Source: a virus. Taken from it: DNA of 42,181 nt. Below the pieces are notes generated by a model. That model had not been told where the DNA came from, searched no databases, and worked only from the letters and a program-made list of their open reading frames with translations. Both the position numbers and the translations under genes were made by a program. The stretch spans positions 1 through 42,181 of the IMG/VR virus record IMGVR_UViG_3300006802_000185; one strand, given 5' to 3'. Shown piece by piece: positions 16,563-23,543 of this stretch. Position 1 is the first letter of the stretch; every line of letters starts with the position of its first letter.

Positions 16563-16765
16563 ACGACAAGTGGAACGGAGAAGCGAGAGGATGTGCAGAT
16601 GTTATGTTCTCTCGCATCCAAATTCTAGTGCGTAAACAAAAAACCAAGGGAGAGTATGGCAATCTCTATGATGCTGTGCTCTCTCTTGTAACGCATTGCG
16701 AAGAAAACGACAAACGATTAACAGATATTTTAGAAGAAGTATATCTTCAATTGAAGGAAGAATAA
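16559..16765 (+). CDS. small helical hypothetical protein, 68 aa
   Basis: A GTG start at 16559 overlaps the peroxiredoxin TGA (GTGA), with no stronger alternative. The 68-residue product is charged and helical throughout (RIQILVRKQKTKGEYGNLYD, ending VYLQLKEE). It ends one base before the next ATG. This looks like a real coupled small gene of unknown role. Confidence 0.6.
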   Translation: MNDKWNGEARGCADVMFSRIQILVRKQKTKGEYGNLYDAVLSLVTHCEENDKRLTDILEEVYLQLKEE

Positions 16766-16766
16766 A

Positions 16767-17033
16767 ATGCATACTAGCATTAAAGGGTTTACTAAAGCAG
16801 CACTAGAAGGTGTTGTTACTGTAGAGTTCACCAAGATTGACACTGGTGAGGTGCGAGTTATGCCTTGCACGTTGAACCGAGAACTCTCTGATCACAATGT
16901 TCCAGAAATCCTAGAACAAAGAGAAGACAACGAACACTTAGTTGTATGGGCAATGGACAAACAAGCATGGCGCTCGTTTCGAGTTAACACTTTAATCAAA
17001 TGGTACGAAGGTTATCCTATTGATGTTGTATAA
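16767..17033 (+). CDS. DUF2693-like protein, 88 aa
   Basis: An 88-aa protein with VVTVEFTKIDTGEVRVMPCT (about 16-35), matching the small SH3-like DUF2693 family seen in T4-like phages, and a C-terminal WAMDKQAWRSFRVNTLI strand pair. It would be a compact beta barrel; the role is unknown. Its 3' end overlaps that of the convergent minus-strand gene by 17 bases, so it is the last gene of this + strand run. Confidence 0.65.
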   Translation: MHTSIKGFTKAALEGVVTVEFTKIDTGEVRVMPCTLNRELSDHNVPEILEQREDNEHLVVWAMDKQAWRSFRVNTLIKWYEGYPIDVV

Positions 17034-17208
17034 CTGGTTCTGTTTCTGCTGCCATTTGTTTTGATGGCCAAACATAAGAACCAATATACTCTTTCATTTG
17101 TACTTTAGATTTCATGGCAATTATATTACCACTAAATGTTCTATACAAATAAAACACTTCGCCTTCTTTTGGATCATAATATTTTCTAATAATGGATTCG
17201 GTTGACAT
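17017..17208 (-). CDS. minus-strand small protein, 63 aa
   Basis: This is the only minus-strand gene I accept. It fills a 215-base gap on the + strand. The product is 63 residues with a credible beta-rich sequence (EGEVFYLYRTFSGNIIAMKS, then YIGSYVWPSKQMAAE). A GAGAAGG site lies five bases before its ATG at 17208, and a TATAAATC late-type box lies about 24 bases upstream. It converges on and overlaps the DUF2693 gene by 17 bases. No family recognised. Confidence 0.6.
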   Translation of the reverse strand: MSTESIIRKYYDPKEGEVFYLYRTFSGNIIAMKSKVQMKEYIGSYVWPSKQMAAETEPVIQHQ

Positions 17209-17231
17209 ACAACCCTTCTCATCGTTAAGTT

Positions 17232-17239
17232 GATTTATA
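17232..17239 (-). promoter_or_regulatory. late-type promoter box on minus strand
   Basis: Reading the minus strand, TATAAATC differs from the T4 late box TATAAATA only in the last base. It lies 23 bases upstream of the ATG of the minus-strand gene, and a ribosome site fits between. AT-richness makes a chance match possible. Confidence 0.4.
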
Positions 17240-17248
17240 TATACAAAA

Positions 17249-17788
17249 ATGATTCGCTACAAAGATAACTTTTTAAGTCAAGATATTCTTTCTTTGGCAA
17301 AAGAAACAACTCATGCTGAAGAACTAAAAGCAGGGTGGTTTGATATTGATAAGATACCAAACCCTTGGGCAAAGGAGATGGTAAATTTTGCTGCTGAGTA
17401 TTATGATTTTCAGGAAGCAGTAGGAATAGAAGTATGGTACTATGATGTTATTGGACATCATTTTGGTACTGAGTGGCATTATGATTTTGACCACATTCAA
17501 TATTTTGAACACAATAATGTTCACTTACCTTACTGTAGCATTGTTCTGTATATCAATTCTGATATAATTGAAGGTGCAAAACTTCTTACAAAAAATTCTA
17601 AAGGTGAAATAATAGAACTCGATCCAGTAGAAAATAGATGTTATTTGTGGCATCCTAGAGTAGTACATAAATCGGATGTGGGAAAAGTTTTGAGAAGAAC
17701 TTCATATATGATTAATATTTGGGATAAAAAAATTGATTGTGATTTCTATAACGATCCTAATAGAATGACTATGATACAACGTATATGA
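17249..17788 (+). CDS. 2OG-Fe(II) oxygenase, 179 aa
   Basis: A compact double-stranded beta-helix hydroxylase. EWHYDFDHIQ carries H77 and D79. SIVLYINSD...GAKLLTK is the central strand pair. RCYLWHPRVVHKS gives the distal His (most likely H140), and RRTSYMINIW supplies the Arg that holds 2-oxoglutarate (about 151). All iron ligands are present, so it should be active. Substrate unknown: protein, small molecule or sugar. It starts 40 bases from the divergent minus-strand gene with no clear ribosome site, and overlaps the next oxygenase gene by 4 bases. Its Arg codons are mostly AGA and it is AT-rich. Confidence 0.75.
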   Translation: MIRYKDNFLSQDILSLAKETTHAEELKAGWFDIDKIPNPWAKEMVNFAAEYYDFQEAVGIEVWYYDVIGHHFGTEWHYDFDHIQYFEHNNVHLPYCSIVLYINSDIIEGAKLLTKNSKGEIIELDPVENRCYLWHPRVVHKSDVGKVLRRTSYMINIWDKKIDCDFYNDPNRMTMIQRI

Positions 17789-18489
17789 AACTGGAACCAG
17801 TCGAACATACATTGTTGTCATTAAAAGCAACAACCTACGATTTGTCTGGAGCTATAGACAACAAAGTTCTTGCGAAAGATGTTTTAAAGTATGAAAATAA
17901 CAGACTAAACAACAACCCTAACAGTACCAGTTATGAAGATACGATTCTTCCTGTAACAGAACAAGTTAGAAAGTTATTCCATATCCTAGACATTGTCGCA
18001 AATTCTTTTGCTCCTGGTTTAAAAGAACAACTAGATACAAAAGAAGGTCCTGCGGGTTCTCATCCTAAAGGAGGTCATTGGGGGCACATATGCAGACCTG
18101 GTGTTAGTACGATGGTTCATTCTCATGCTGGAGGAGAACCTCATTCAGGTGCCGTTCTTAGTTGGTGTTATTATGTTTCTTACCCCAAGAACGGAGGACC
18201 ATTAACTTTTCAACTTAGTCATTCTCCGTTCAGAGATTTTATGATTGAAATTACACCAAAGACAGGACTATTGATATTTTTTCCAGGATGGATTAACCAT
18301 CTAACAAAAATTAATACTTCTAATCAAGTTAGAATTTCTATTGCAGGAAACTATAATCTAGAAGGCAAACATGGTGATCAGCAATGTAATTACTTAAGAA
18401 CTTTTGGTGCTAATGAAAAGTTAGTTGATTTCATGGGTCCACAAGCATTAGGAATGTTGCAAAAACAGTTAATAATAAACGAGGCATAA
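17785..18489 (+). CDS. 2OG-Fe(II) oxygenase (2OG-FeII_Oxy_5-like), 234 aa
   Basis: The protein matches the 2OG-FeII_Oxy_5 pattern common in marine phages. MVHSHAGGEPHSGAVLSWCY has the H-x-H variant (H112, H114). YYVSYPKNGGPLTF is the following strand. TGLLIFFPGWINHLTKIN gives distal H172, and QVRISIAGNYNL gives R183. The N-terminal 90 residues are helical and family-specific. It overlaps the preceding oxygenase by 4 bases and the cupin follows one base later, so three iron-type enzymes form one transcription unit. The substrate cannot be told from sequence. Confidence 0.75.
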   Translation: MKLEPVEHTLLSLKATTYDLSGAIDNKVLAKDVLKYENNRLNNNPNSTSYEDTILPVTEQVRKLFHILDIVANSFAPGLKEQLDTKEGPAGSHPKGGHWGHICRPGVSTMVHSHAGGEPHSGAVLSWCYYVSYPKNGGPLTFQLSHSPFRDFMIEITPKTGLLIFFPGWINHLTKINTSNQVRISIAGNYNLEGKHGDQQCNYLRTFGANEKLVDFMGPQALGMLQKQLIINEA

Positions 18490-18490
18490 A

Positions 18491-18907
18491 ATGAAAGCAG
18501 GTAAAGTATGGGGTCAAACAGAACTCATTGAGCATACCCCCTCATTCGAGTTCCATCGAATCGAGTTTAAAGCAAACCACTGTTGTAGTGAGCACTACCA
18601 CAAGACTAAGTGGAATGGATTCTTCGTAGAGTCTGGCACGCTAATGATTAAAACTTGGACAGGCGAACCAAGTTCCGAACGTCCACATCTTTGCGACCAA
18701 ACTATTCTTCGACCAGGCGATTACTTTAAAGTCGAACCAGGTAAATGGCATCAGTTTGTGGGCATAGATGATGGTGTTGCATTTGAAATGTATTGGGCAG
18801 AATTTAATGCGGATGACATTGTTCGACGTACTCAAGGGCACAGAATGGAACATCATGCAACTGAACGTCACATCGGAAATCCTTTAACTGATTTAAATGC
18901 TGACTAA
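18491..18907 (+). CDS. cupin-domain protein, 138 aa
   Basis: A single cupin. Motif 1 reads HCCSEHYHKTKWNGFFVESG, with H-x-H and a downstream Glu for metal binding. Motif 2 reads PGDYFKVEPGKWHQFVG, with the third His. The metal site is complete. Such small cupins act as dioxygenases, isomerases or sugar-binding proteins. Lying among three 2OG oxygenases, it may work on the same unknown substrate. A GAGG site precedes ATG 18491, and its 3' end overlaps the next oxygenase gene by 11 bases. Confidence 0.75.
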   Translation: MKAGKVWGQTELIEHTPSFEFHRIEFKANHCCSEHYHKTKWNGFFVESGTLMIKTWTGEPSSERPHLCDQTILRPGDYFKVEPGKWHQFVGIDDGVAFEMYWAEFNADDIVRRTQGHRMEHHATERHIGNPLTDLNAD

Positions 18908-19370
18908 TTTTAAAACAGAAGAGATTCTAAATCAAAAAGATGTTGAGGAAATTATAAAACTTGAGAACAGTTTAAAAACTGAATTCAAAACAAAGTATTA
19001 TAATTTGTACAACGTTGACTACTCTCATGTCAATAGCGAGTACCGGAAAAAAATTTCCGGACTTATTAAACTAGAAGAATATGCTAAGAGACATGTTCAC
19101 TCGCATTACATTCTGACATATTATCCTGGATCTTGGGCGAGAGTTCACATCGATGATGAATCTAAATCTGAGTTGACGATTGTTACGCACTTGGAATCTA
19201 ACAACCTGGTTGGAGGACATAGTCTTTTCTACGACGAACAGATGCCTCTCGTAGTTGATCTAGAACCACCCAGGTCTTTGGTTTATGATTTCCAGGTGCA
19301 ACATGGTGTAACTAAAGTCTTTTCAGGAACAAGGAAAGTTCTCATCAGTTGGTTTGGAAAACCTCTTTAA
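18897..19370 (+). CDS. 2OG-Fe(II) oxygenase (prolyl-hydroxylase-like), 157 aa
   Basis: A small oxygenase with an N-terminal helical part and then a jelly-roll core. YILTYYPGSWARVHIDDE carries H84 and D86. LTIVTHLES...GGHSLFYDE is the central hairpin. FQVQHGVTKVFSGTRKVLISW gives H136 and the Arg/Lys for 2-oxoglutarate. The GS-x-A-x-VHID phrase resembles prolyl-4-hydroxylase-like phage enzymes. It closes the oxygenase-cupin run; an early-type promoter follows immediately after its stop. Confidence 0.7.
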   Translation: MLTNFKTEEILNQKDVEEIIKLENSLKTEFKTKYYNLYNVDYSHVNSEYRKKISGLIKLEEYAKRHVHSHYILTYYPGSWARVHIDDESKSELTIVTHLESNNLVGGHSLFYDEQMPLVVDLEPPRSLVYDFQVQHGVTKVFSGTRKVLISWFGKPL

Positions 19371-19371
19371 A

Positions 19372-19418
19372 AACAAAGACTTAAATGTAGTTTTCTTTCT
19401 GATCGAATCGAGTATAAT
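19372..19418 (+). promoter_or_regulatory. early-type promoter, degenerate copy
   Basis: AACAAAGACTT (19372-19382) matches the upstream box at 8 of 11 positions and lies 41 bases before TATAAT (19413-19418), the same distance as in the other copies. GTTTTC (19390-19395) is 17 bases before the -10. Confidence 0.65.
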
Positions 19419-19454
19419 AGTGACTCTTTGTTAAGGAAAAGGAAAAAACTAAAA

Positions 19455-19643
19455 ATGATTAAAGTACCCTTAGAACAGCGTATTCAACGCTTTTTAGACA
19501 ATTACACGGACGCGAAGTATATACCGCTCCACCCTGACGACTACAATCTTTTAAAAGCTGAAGGTCGTTTAGACGCGTTCCCCCTACCGCTATTTAAACT
19601 TAAACCCTCCGGAGGTGGTAAAAAACCCGTTGAAGATCAATAA
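19455..19643 (+). CDS. small hypothetical protein, 62 aa
   Basis: I place the start at ATG 19455 (MIKVPLEQRI), downstream of AAGGAAAAGG; the longer frame from 19428 would begin too close to the promoter. The product is 62 residues: a helical N-terminus, then PLHPDDYNLLKAEGRLDAFP and a Gly/Lys-rich tail ending EDQ. It stands alone between two early-type promoters, and its stop codon lies inside the upstream box of the second. No family recognised. Confidence 0.6.
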   Translation: MIKVPLEQRIQRFLDNYTDAKYIPLHPDDYNLLKAEGRLDAFPLPLFKLKPSGGGKKPVEDQ

Positions 19644-19683
19644 CTTGCGATAGGTTTTGTTTTGATATCATCCGTAGTATAAT
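19636..19683 (+). promoter_or_regulatory. early-type promoter with upstream box, copy 2
   Basis: ATCAATAACTT (19636-19646), GTTTTG (19654-19659), an 18-base spacer and TATAAT (19678-19683). The box contains the stop codon of the preceding gene. It should drive the run of small genes starting at 19711, which has an AAGGAG ribosome site. Confidence 0.8.
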
Positions 19684-19710
19684 AGTCTTATCAATTAAGG
19701 AGATACAAAT

Positions 19711-20097
19711 ATGGGAACTAGAGCAACTTACGAATTTCGCGATGAACTTCGCGGCAATCAAACTTTCTACATCCACTTCGACGGTTATCCCGAAGGCGCG
19801 GCGACTTACTTTCGTAAATTGCTTAGAGCAGGGAAACGAGGTTCTCTCGCCGCGAGATTCTTTCGCGCTAATTCAGTCGCTGAGTTTACTCCGGGTTGCG
19901 AATCGCACGGTGATACTGATTACCACTACATGGTAGAAATAGCACCTCGAGGTCTGACATTGACTGCCTATCATATTAAGCGCAACTGGGAAACTGGTGA
20001 TGCTGCTTACAATAACATCTGGCGTGGCAGCATCGAGGATTTCGTCGCTAAGTTTTATGACGAAGATGAACTTTGTGATCAGTTGGAGATAGCATAA
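19711..20097 (+). CDS. conserved phage protein of unknown function, 128 aa
   Basis: It begins MGTRATYEF and contains TFYIHFDGYPEGAATYFRKL (about 18-37), a phrase I associate with a conserved small protein of ocean T4-like phages and some bacteria. The rest is alpha/beta, with HGDTDYHYMVEI and an acidic C-terminus. The AAGGAG site before ATG 19711 is strong. It opens a five-gene overlapping run that leads into the cytochrome gene. Function unknown. Confidence 0.7.
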   Translation: MGTRATYEFRDELRGNQTFYIHFDGYPEGAATYFRKLLRAGKRGSLAARFFRANSVAEFTPGCESHGDTDYHYMVEIAPRGLTLTAYHIKRNWETGDAAYNNIWRGSIEDFVAKFYDEDELCDQLEIA

Positions 20098-20288
20098 TGA
20101 ACTTAGTCGGTCGTCATGTTGAAGCGTTCTTCGGTGCTCTACATCCTACCGTTCACGGTGTGATCTGGGCAGTTCAGTGGGGTCATGCTTACATCGAGAC
20201 TGACATCGGTGAGAAGTACAAGATTGCAGTTGAAGACCTAAGAACTGGTTCTTTTGGTAAAGTTGGAATTTATTTGGAGGAAGTGTAA
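20097..20288 (+). CDS. small hypothetical protein, 63 aa
   Basis: The ATG overlaps the previous stop (TAATG). The 63 residues look like a small beta barrel (NLVGRHVEAFFG, then GVIWAVQWGHAYIETDIG and KYKIAVEDL), similar in feel to SH3- or KOW-like folds. It ends in TAATG with the next gene. No family recognised. The gene is real by coupling and composition. Confidence 0.6.
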   Translation: MNLVGRHVEAFFGALHPTVHGVIWAVQWGHAYIETDIGEKYKIAVEDLRTGSFGKVGIYLEEV

Positions 20289-20560
20289 TGGTAGCATCAA
20301 ACTTAAAAATGCAGGACATTCCTGTAACGCCGACTCGATCTGCTTTGTCTCGTGAGTTGCGTCGAATGCTTGACAAAAAAATTGCCAAGACTATGACGGA
20401 TATCCGTAAGTATGAGAATGATCATAACGAGGAAATGGCAAACTGCATGGATTGGTATGCTGAAGGTATGGAGTATGCTCTCGCTTGCCTCTTGGACCTT
20501 GACGAAGTGTACGAAAAAGCGTACAATGTCAAGTACATGATTCCGATGGAGAAGTTGTGA
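20288..20560 (+). CDS. helical hypothetical protein, 90 aa
   Basis: The start codon overlaps the previous stop (TAATG) after GGAGGAAG. The 90-residue product is strongly helical: SRELRRMLDKKIAKTMTDIR is basic and possibly a coiled coil, then NCMDWYAEGMEYALACLLDL. It overlaps the next gene by 4 bases (GTGA). Role unknown. Confidence 0.6.
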   Translation: MVASNLKMQDIPVTPTRSALSRELRRMLDKKIAKTMTDIRKYENDHNEEMANCMDWYAEGMEYALACLLDLDEVYEKAYNVKYMIPMEKL

Positions 20561-20880
20561 TTATATATACTAATTCACGGTACGATCTTAATGGTCGCAA
20601 ACGTAAGTCCCGCAAAGTAAAAGGAGAACCCTGTGTCAAGTATGTTCCGCCAAAGTTCCAGGAATACAAACCGCAATCGTCAATCTCTGCAGAACGTGCG
20701 GCTGAGGCAAAACGCTACGCATCGTGCGTGGCTGCTCCAGCAAAGGCGAGAGGAGATAGCAAAGAGTCTCCAAGATACACCGGAGACTTCGTCATTGGAA
20801 TTGCCACGCTTCACAAGTCCAACGCAGTTCCTGTAACCAACAAGAAGTACGCAACTGAAATTTCACAAATGATCTCATGA
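20557..20880 (+). CDS. basic hypothetical protein, 107 aa
   Basis: GTG 20557 overlaps the previous stop. The protein is Lys/Arg-rich in its first half (DLNGRKRKSRKVKGEPCVKY) and shows low complexity, ending GIATLHKSNAVPVTNKKYAT. It could bind nucleic acid, but no domain is visible. It overlaps the cytochrome gene by 4 bases (ATGA), so the cytochrome is read from the 19636 promoter. Confidence 0.5.
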   Translation: MIIYTNSRYDLNGRKRKSRKVKGEPCVKYVPPKFQEYKPQSSISAERAAEAKRYASCVAAPAKARGDSKESPRYTGDFVIGIATLHKSNAVPVTNKKYATEISQMIS

Positions 20881-22088
20881 AAAAAATTATTGTTCTTTTT
20901 CTTTTTCTTTACGGATGTGGTGGGTCTGGGGGAAATTCTACAACACCGGAACCTGTTGCTGTTCCGACAGAGTCAGATATTTTATTGTCAATTATAGGTG
21001 ACGTTGATGCTTTCATTTTACCAGAGAGCGATGACTATGACTCTATCCCCCAGGACCCACTCAATCCGATTACCAAAGAAAAAGTTGAGCAAGGAAAAAT
21101 TATATTTCACGACAAGTCAGTAGGCATAGGAAAAATACCTGAACTAAACGGCACGTTCTCTTGCGCTTCTTGTCACAATGCGCCGTCTGGTTTTAAATCA
21201 GGTATCGCTCAGGGTATAGGAGAAGGAGGAGTAGGCGAAGGAGCAGACAGAACACTTGTGAGTTCAGACGAAGACGTCCGCGTTGACGTTCAACCTATTG
21301 CCTCGCCGACCATTGTTAATGTGGCATACCAAGAAGTGATGCTTTGGAATGGACAGTTCGGTAACTCTCCCGATGGTATTATTAATGCTGGAATTGACCC
21401 AGCAATTTTAATGACAGAAGGAACGCCAAAACAAAACAACTCAAGACAGTGGAGTGGCGTTGAAACTCAAGCAGCAGCAGCGATAGGTGTTCATCGTTTG
21501 ACTGGGATAGAGGATGTGCCTTCTGCTGCTCAAGCGATGGGAGCATACGAACGCACAGTTCTAACCAATCGTGCACCGTTTCAGAAATGGTTACGCGGCG
21601 ATAAAACTGCTATGACTGACAATCAACTTAAAGGTGCACAGTTGTTCTTCGGTAACGCTGGGTGCAGTGGTTGTCATACTGGTCCTGCTCTTAGTTCTAG
21701 GCAATATGCTCCAGCAGAGGAAGTGTTTATGGCGGTAGGGTTTGCTGATCTTGATGCTATGAACTTCATTGTCGGAGAAGTTTCTGAAGACGTTCGAAAA
21801 GGAAGAGGTGGGTTTACTAAACAGGATCTTGATAACTACAAGTTTAAGATTCCGACATTGTACAATTTAAAAGACACAAATATATTTGGACATGGAGCTT
21901 CCTTTGCATCTGTTCGTCAGGTTGTTGAGTATAAGAACGCTGCAGTGCCACAAGCAGATATCCCTACAGAATATCTTGACTACAGGTTTACTCCTCTCGG
22001 GTTGACTGAAACCGAGATTACTCTATTGGTTGATTTCTTAGAGAACGGTTTGTACGATAATGAATTGAGTAGATACGCCATTCAATAA
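20877..22088 (+). CDS. di-heme cytochrome c peroxidase/MauG-like lipoprotein, 403 aa
   Basis: Periplasmic di-heme enzyme of the CcpA/MauG family. A short signal (MKKIIVLFLFLYGC) ends in a lipobox-like LYGC with C14 for lipid attachment. Heme site 1 is FSCASCHNAPSG (C96, C99, H100). Heme site 2 is GCSGCHTGPA (C263, C266, H267). GKIIFHDKSVG and IPTLYNLKDT are further family hallmarks. Members reduce peroxide or oxidise partner proteins; MauG itself makes a tryptophan-derived cofactor. The host must supply heme, cytochrome c maturation and lipoprotein export. It overlaps the radical SAM gene by 1 base. A cytochrome of this class in a phage genome is highly unusual. Confidence 0.88.
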   Translation: MKKIIVLFLFLYGCGGSGGNSTTPEPVAVPTESDILLSIIGDVDAFILPESDDYDSIPQDPLNPITKEKVEQGKIIFHDKSVGIGKIPELNGTFSCASCHNAPSGFKSGIAQGIGEGGVGEGADRTLVSSDEDVRVDVQPIASPTIVNVAYQEVMLWNGQFGNSPDGIINAGIDPAILMTEGTPKQNNSRQWSGVETQAAAAIGVHRLTGIEDVPSAAQAMGAYERTVLTNRAPFQKWLRGDKTAMTDNQLKGAQLFFGNAGCSGCHTGPALSSRQYAPAEEVFMAVGFADLDAMNFIVGEVSEDVRKGRGGFTKQDLDNYKFKIPTLYNLKDTNIFGHGASFASVRQVVEYKNAAVPQADIPTEYLDYRFTPLGLTETEITLLVDFLENGLYDNELSRYAIQ

Positions 22089-22975
22089 TGAAATTTCCTT
22101 ATCCTGATTCTATTCAAACACCAAGGATAGAGTTAAACATAACTGAACTTTGTAATTTAAGGTGTAGTTTTTGTCCGAGAGCACACGGATATCCTAATCA
22201 AAATATTCATATGTCAATGGAAACCCTTGATCTTATTTTAGAATCAAGATTAAATTTCTATAAGAAATATGATATCATACTTCAAATTTTTATCATTGGT
22301 AGAGGAGAACCAACACTACACAACGACTTTGATAATTTTATTACAAGAATGTTTGAACATAACTTAAACCATTATGGTCAAGAAAAAGCTGCAGACCTTA
22401 TTGTGACGAATGGGTACAAGTATTCAGATTGGATACCAAAACATTTCGATAAGTTTCAATTAGTTGACTTTAATTGCTATTCTGATAGAAGTTATGTAGA
22501 ATATCTAAAAATAAAAGATGATCTTAAAAAATATAAAACTGTCCGTGTGCAAGACAGAGGAACTACTGGAAAAAATGAAGTTGGTGTGGAGATAAGAACT
22601 AATGATGTTGGACATCAATCCATTGTTAAATATGTGAACAGATCAGGAGCAATTCCTGACAATATCATACCGATGAAATCTGTTTCTGATGCTCATGGTA
22701 AAACTTGTAGAAAACCTTGGACAGATGTTTACATTGATGTCGATGGCGAGTATCGTTTGTGTTGCAACGATTGGACTGATTTGATATCATTCAAAAACAT
22801 TCGAGAGGTTTCCATTGAAGAACATTTACTTACCGAACCAAAATTTAAAGAATATAGATTTGCTTTGGGGAGAGGTGACCGATCCCTTACTCCCTGCAAT
22901 AAATGCAATGCTTTTATTGACGACGATCGGCATGAAGAAATTTGGCGCAAAGCTTTTGCAACTATGATGGAGTGA
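22088..22975 (+). CDS. radical SAM protein with SPASM-like C-terminus, 295 aa
   Basis: AdoMet radical enzyme. ITELCNLRCSFCPRAHG carries the CxxxCxxC cluster motif (C22, C26, C29). GRGEPTLH is the GGE-like AdoMet segment near residue 72. The C-terminal part has C207, C225/C226 and a CNKC (C270, C273), typical of SPASM or twitch domains that hold extra [4Fe-4S] clusters in peptide- and protein-modifying enzymes. The gene starts on the last base of the cytochrome gene. Adjacency to a MauG-like enzyme suggests a shared modification pathway. A role in glycan or lipid modification cannot be excluded. Confidence 0.88.
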   Translation: MKFPYPDSIQTPRIELNITELCNLRCSFCPRAHGYPNQNIHMSMETLDLILESRLNFYKKYDIILQIFIIGRGEPTLHNDFDNFITRMFEHNLNHYGQEKAADLIVTNGYKYSDWIPKHFDKFQLVDFNCYSDRSYVEYLKIKDDLKKYKTVRVQDRGTTGKNEVGVEIRTNDVGHQSIVKYVNRSGAIPDNIIPMKSVSDAHGKTCRKPWTDVYIDVDGEYRLCCNDWTDLISFKNIREVSIEEHLLTEPKFKEYRFALGRGDRSLTPCNKCNAFIDDDRHEEIWRKAFATMME

Positions 22976-22978
22976 TAC

Positions 22979-23209
22979 ATGACAGTTCGTTATAAACAAG
23001 AGATAACAGTCTGGAATAAAGCACCAGGCACCCCCAACCATGTGTACATTACTGACGGAAAGACGCTCATAGGAGTTGTACCCACCTATGGTCCTCAAAA
23101 AGGCATCGAGACTAGGTTCAGCAAACCATACCGACAGTGGTCTCCCTCTCGTCGTAAGTTCAAAGAACTCTCTCCCAAAGAAATTAAAAATCTCCTTTCA
23201 AATCAATAA
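22979..23209 (+). CDS. small basic protein rich in aromatics, 76 aa
   Basis: A 76-residue protein starting three bases after the radical SAM stop. It has a beta-like N-terminal half (KQEITVWNKAPGTPNHVYIT, then GKTLIGVVPTYGPQ) and a basic C-terminus (SPSRRKFKELSPKEIKNLL). It holds two Trp and several Tyr residues. Its stop codon lies in the upstream box of the next promoter. Function unknown; it is the last gene of the cytochrome-radical SAM unit. Confidence 0.6.
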   Translation: MTVRYKQEITVWNKAPGTPNHVYITDGKTLIGVVPTYGPQKGIETRFSKPYRQWSPSRRKFKELSPKEIKNLLSNQ

Positions 23210-23249
23210 CTTAACTATGGTTTTGTTTCATGGTTTCTTAGGGTATAAT
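23202..23249 (+). promoter_or_regulatory. early-type promoter with upstream box, copy 3
   Basis: ATCAATAACTT (23202-23212), GTTTTG (23220-23225), an 18-base spacer and TATAAT (23244-23249). The preceding gene's TAA is inside the box. Confidence 0.8.
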
Positions 23250-23276
23250 ATACCTATGGAAAGAAAGGAAAACCCC

Positions 23277-23543
23277 ATGACTAAACAACCTGTTGACTTC
23301 GTTTCTATCGATCGCGGTGCTATTCGCCTCTATGCTGGTGACAAGTGCATCGGTCTTAGCAACTCTGCTCACTTTCTTGCTGACTTAATTCAGGAACGAA
23401 GTGGCGGACCTGCTTGGAAAATCATGTCTTCTTCGCTCTTCATCGAAGCACTCGCTGGGTGTGATGACGCTGCTCAAGAAGGTGGTTTTAATAGCGCCAA
23501 AGAAGTTGCTGATCTTTGGGACGAGGTATGTTCTTATGTCTAA
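23277..23543 (+). CDS. hypothetical protein, 88 aa
   Basis: I choose ATG 23277 (MTKQPVDFVS), after AAAGAAAGGAAAA. An in-frame ATG at 23256 lies only 6 bases from the -10 and would be leaderless. The product is alpha/beta: VDFVSIDRGAIRLYAGDKCI, then a helical AHFLADLIQERSG, and a C-terminal GGFNSAKEVADLWDEV. It overlaps the next gene by 8 bases. No family recognised. Confidence 0.6.
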   Translation: MTKQPVDFVSIDRGAIRLYAGDKCIGLSNSAHFLADLIQERSGGPAWKIMSSSLFIEALAGCDDAAQEGGFNSAKEVADLWDEVCSYV

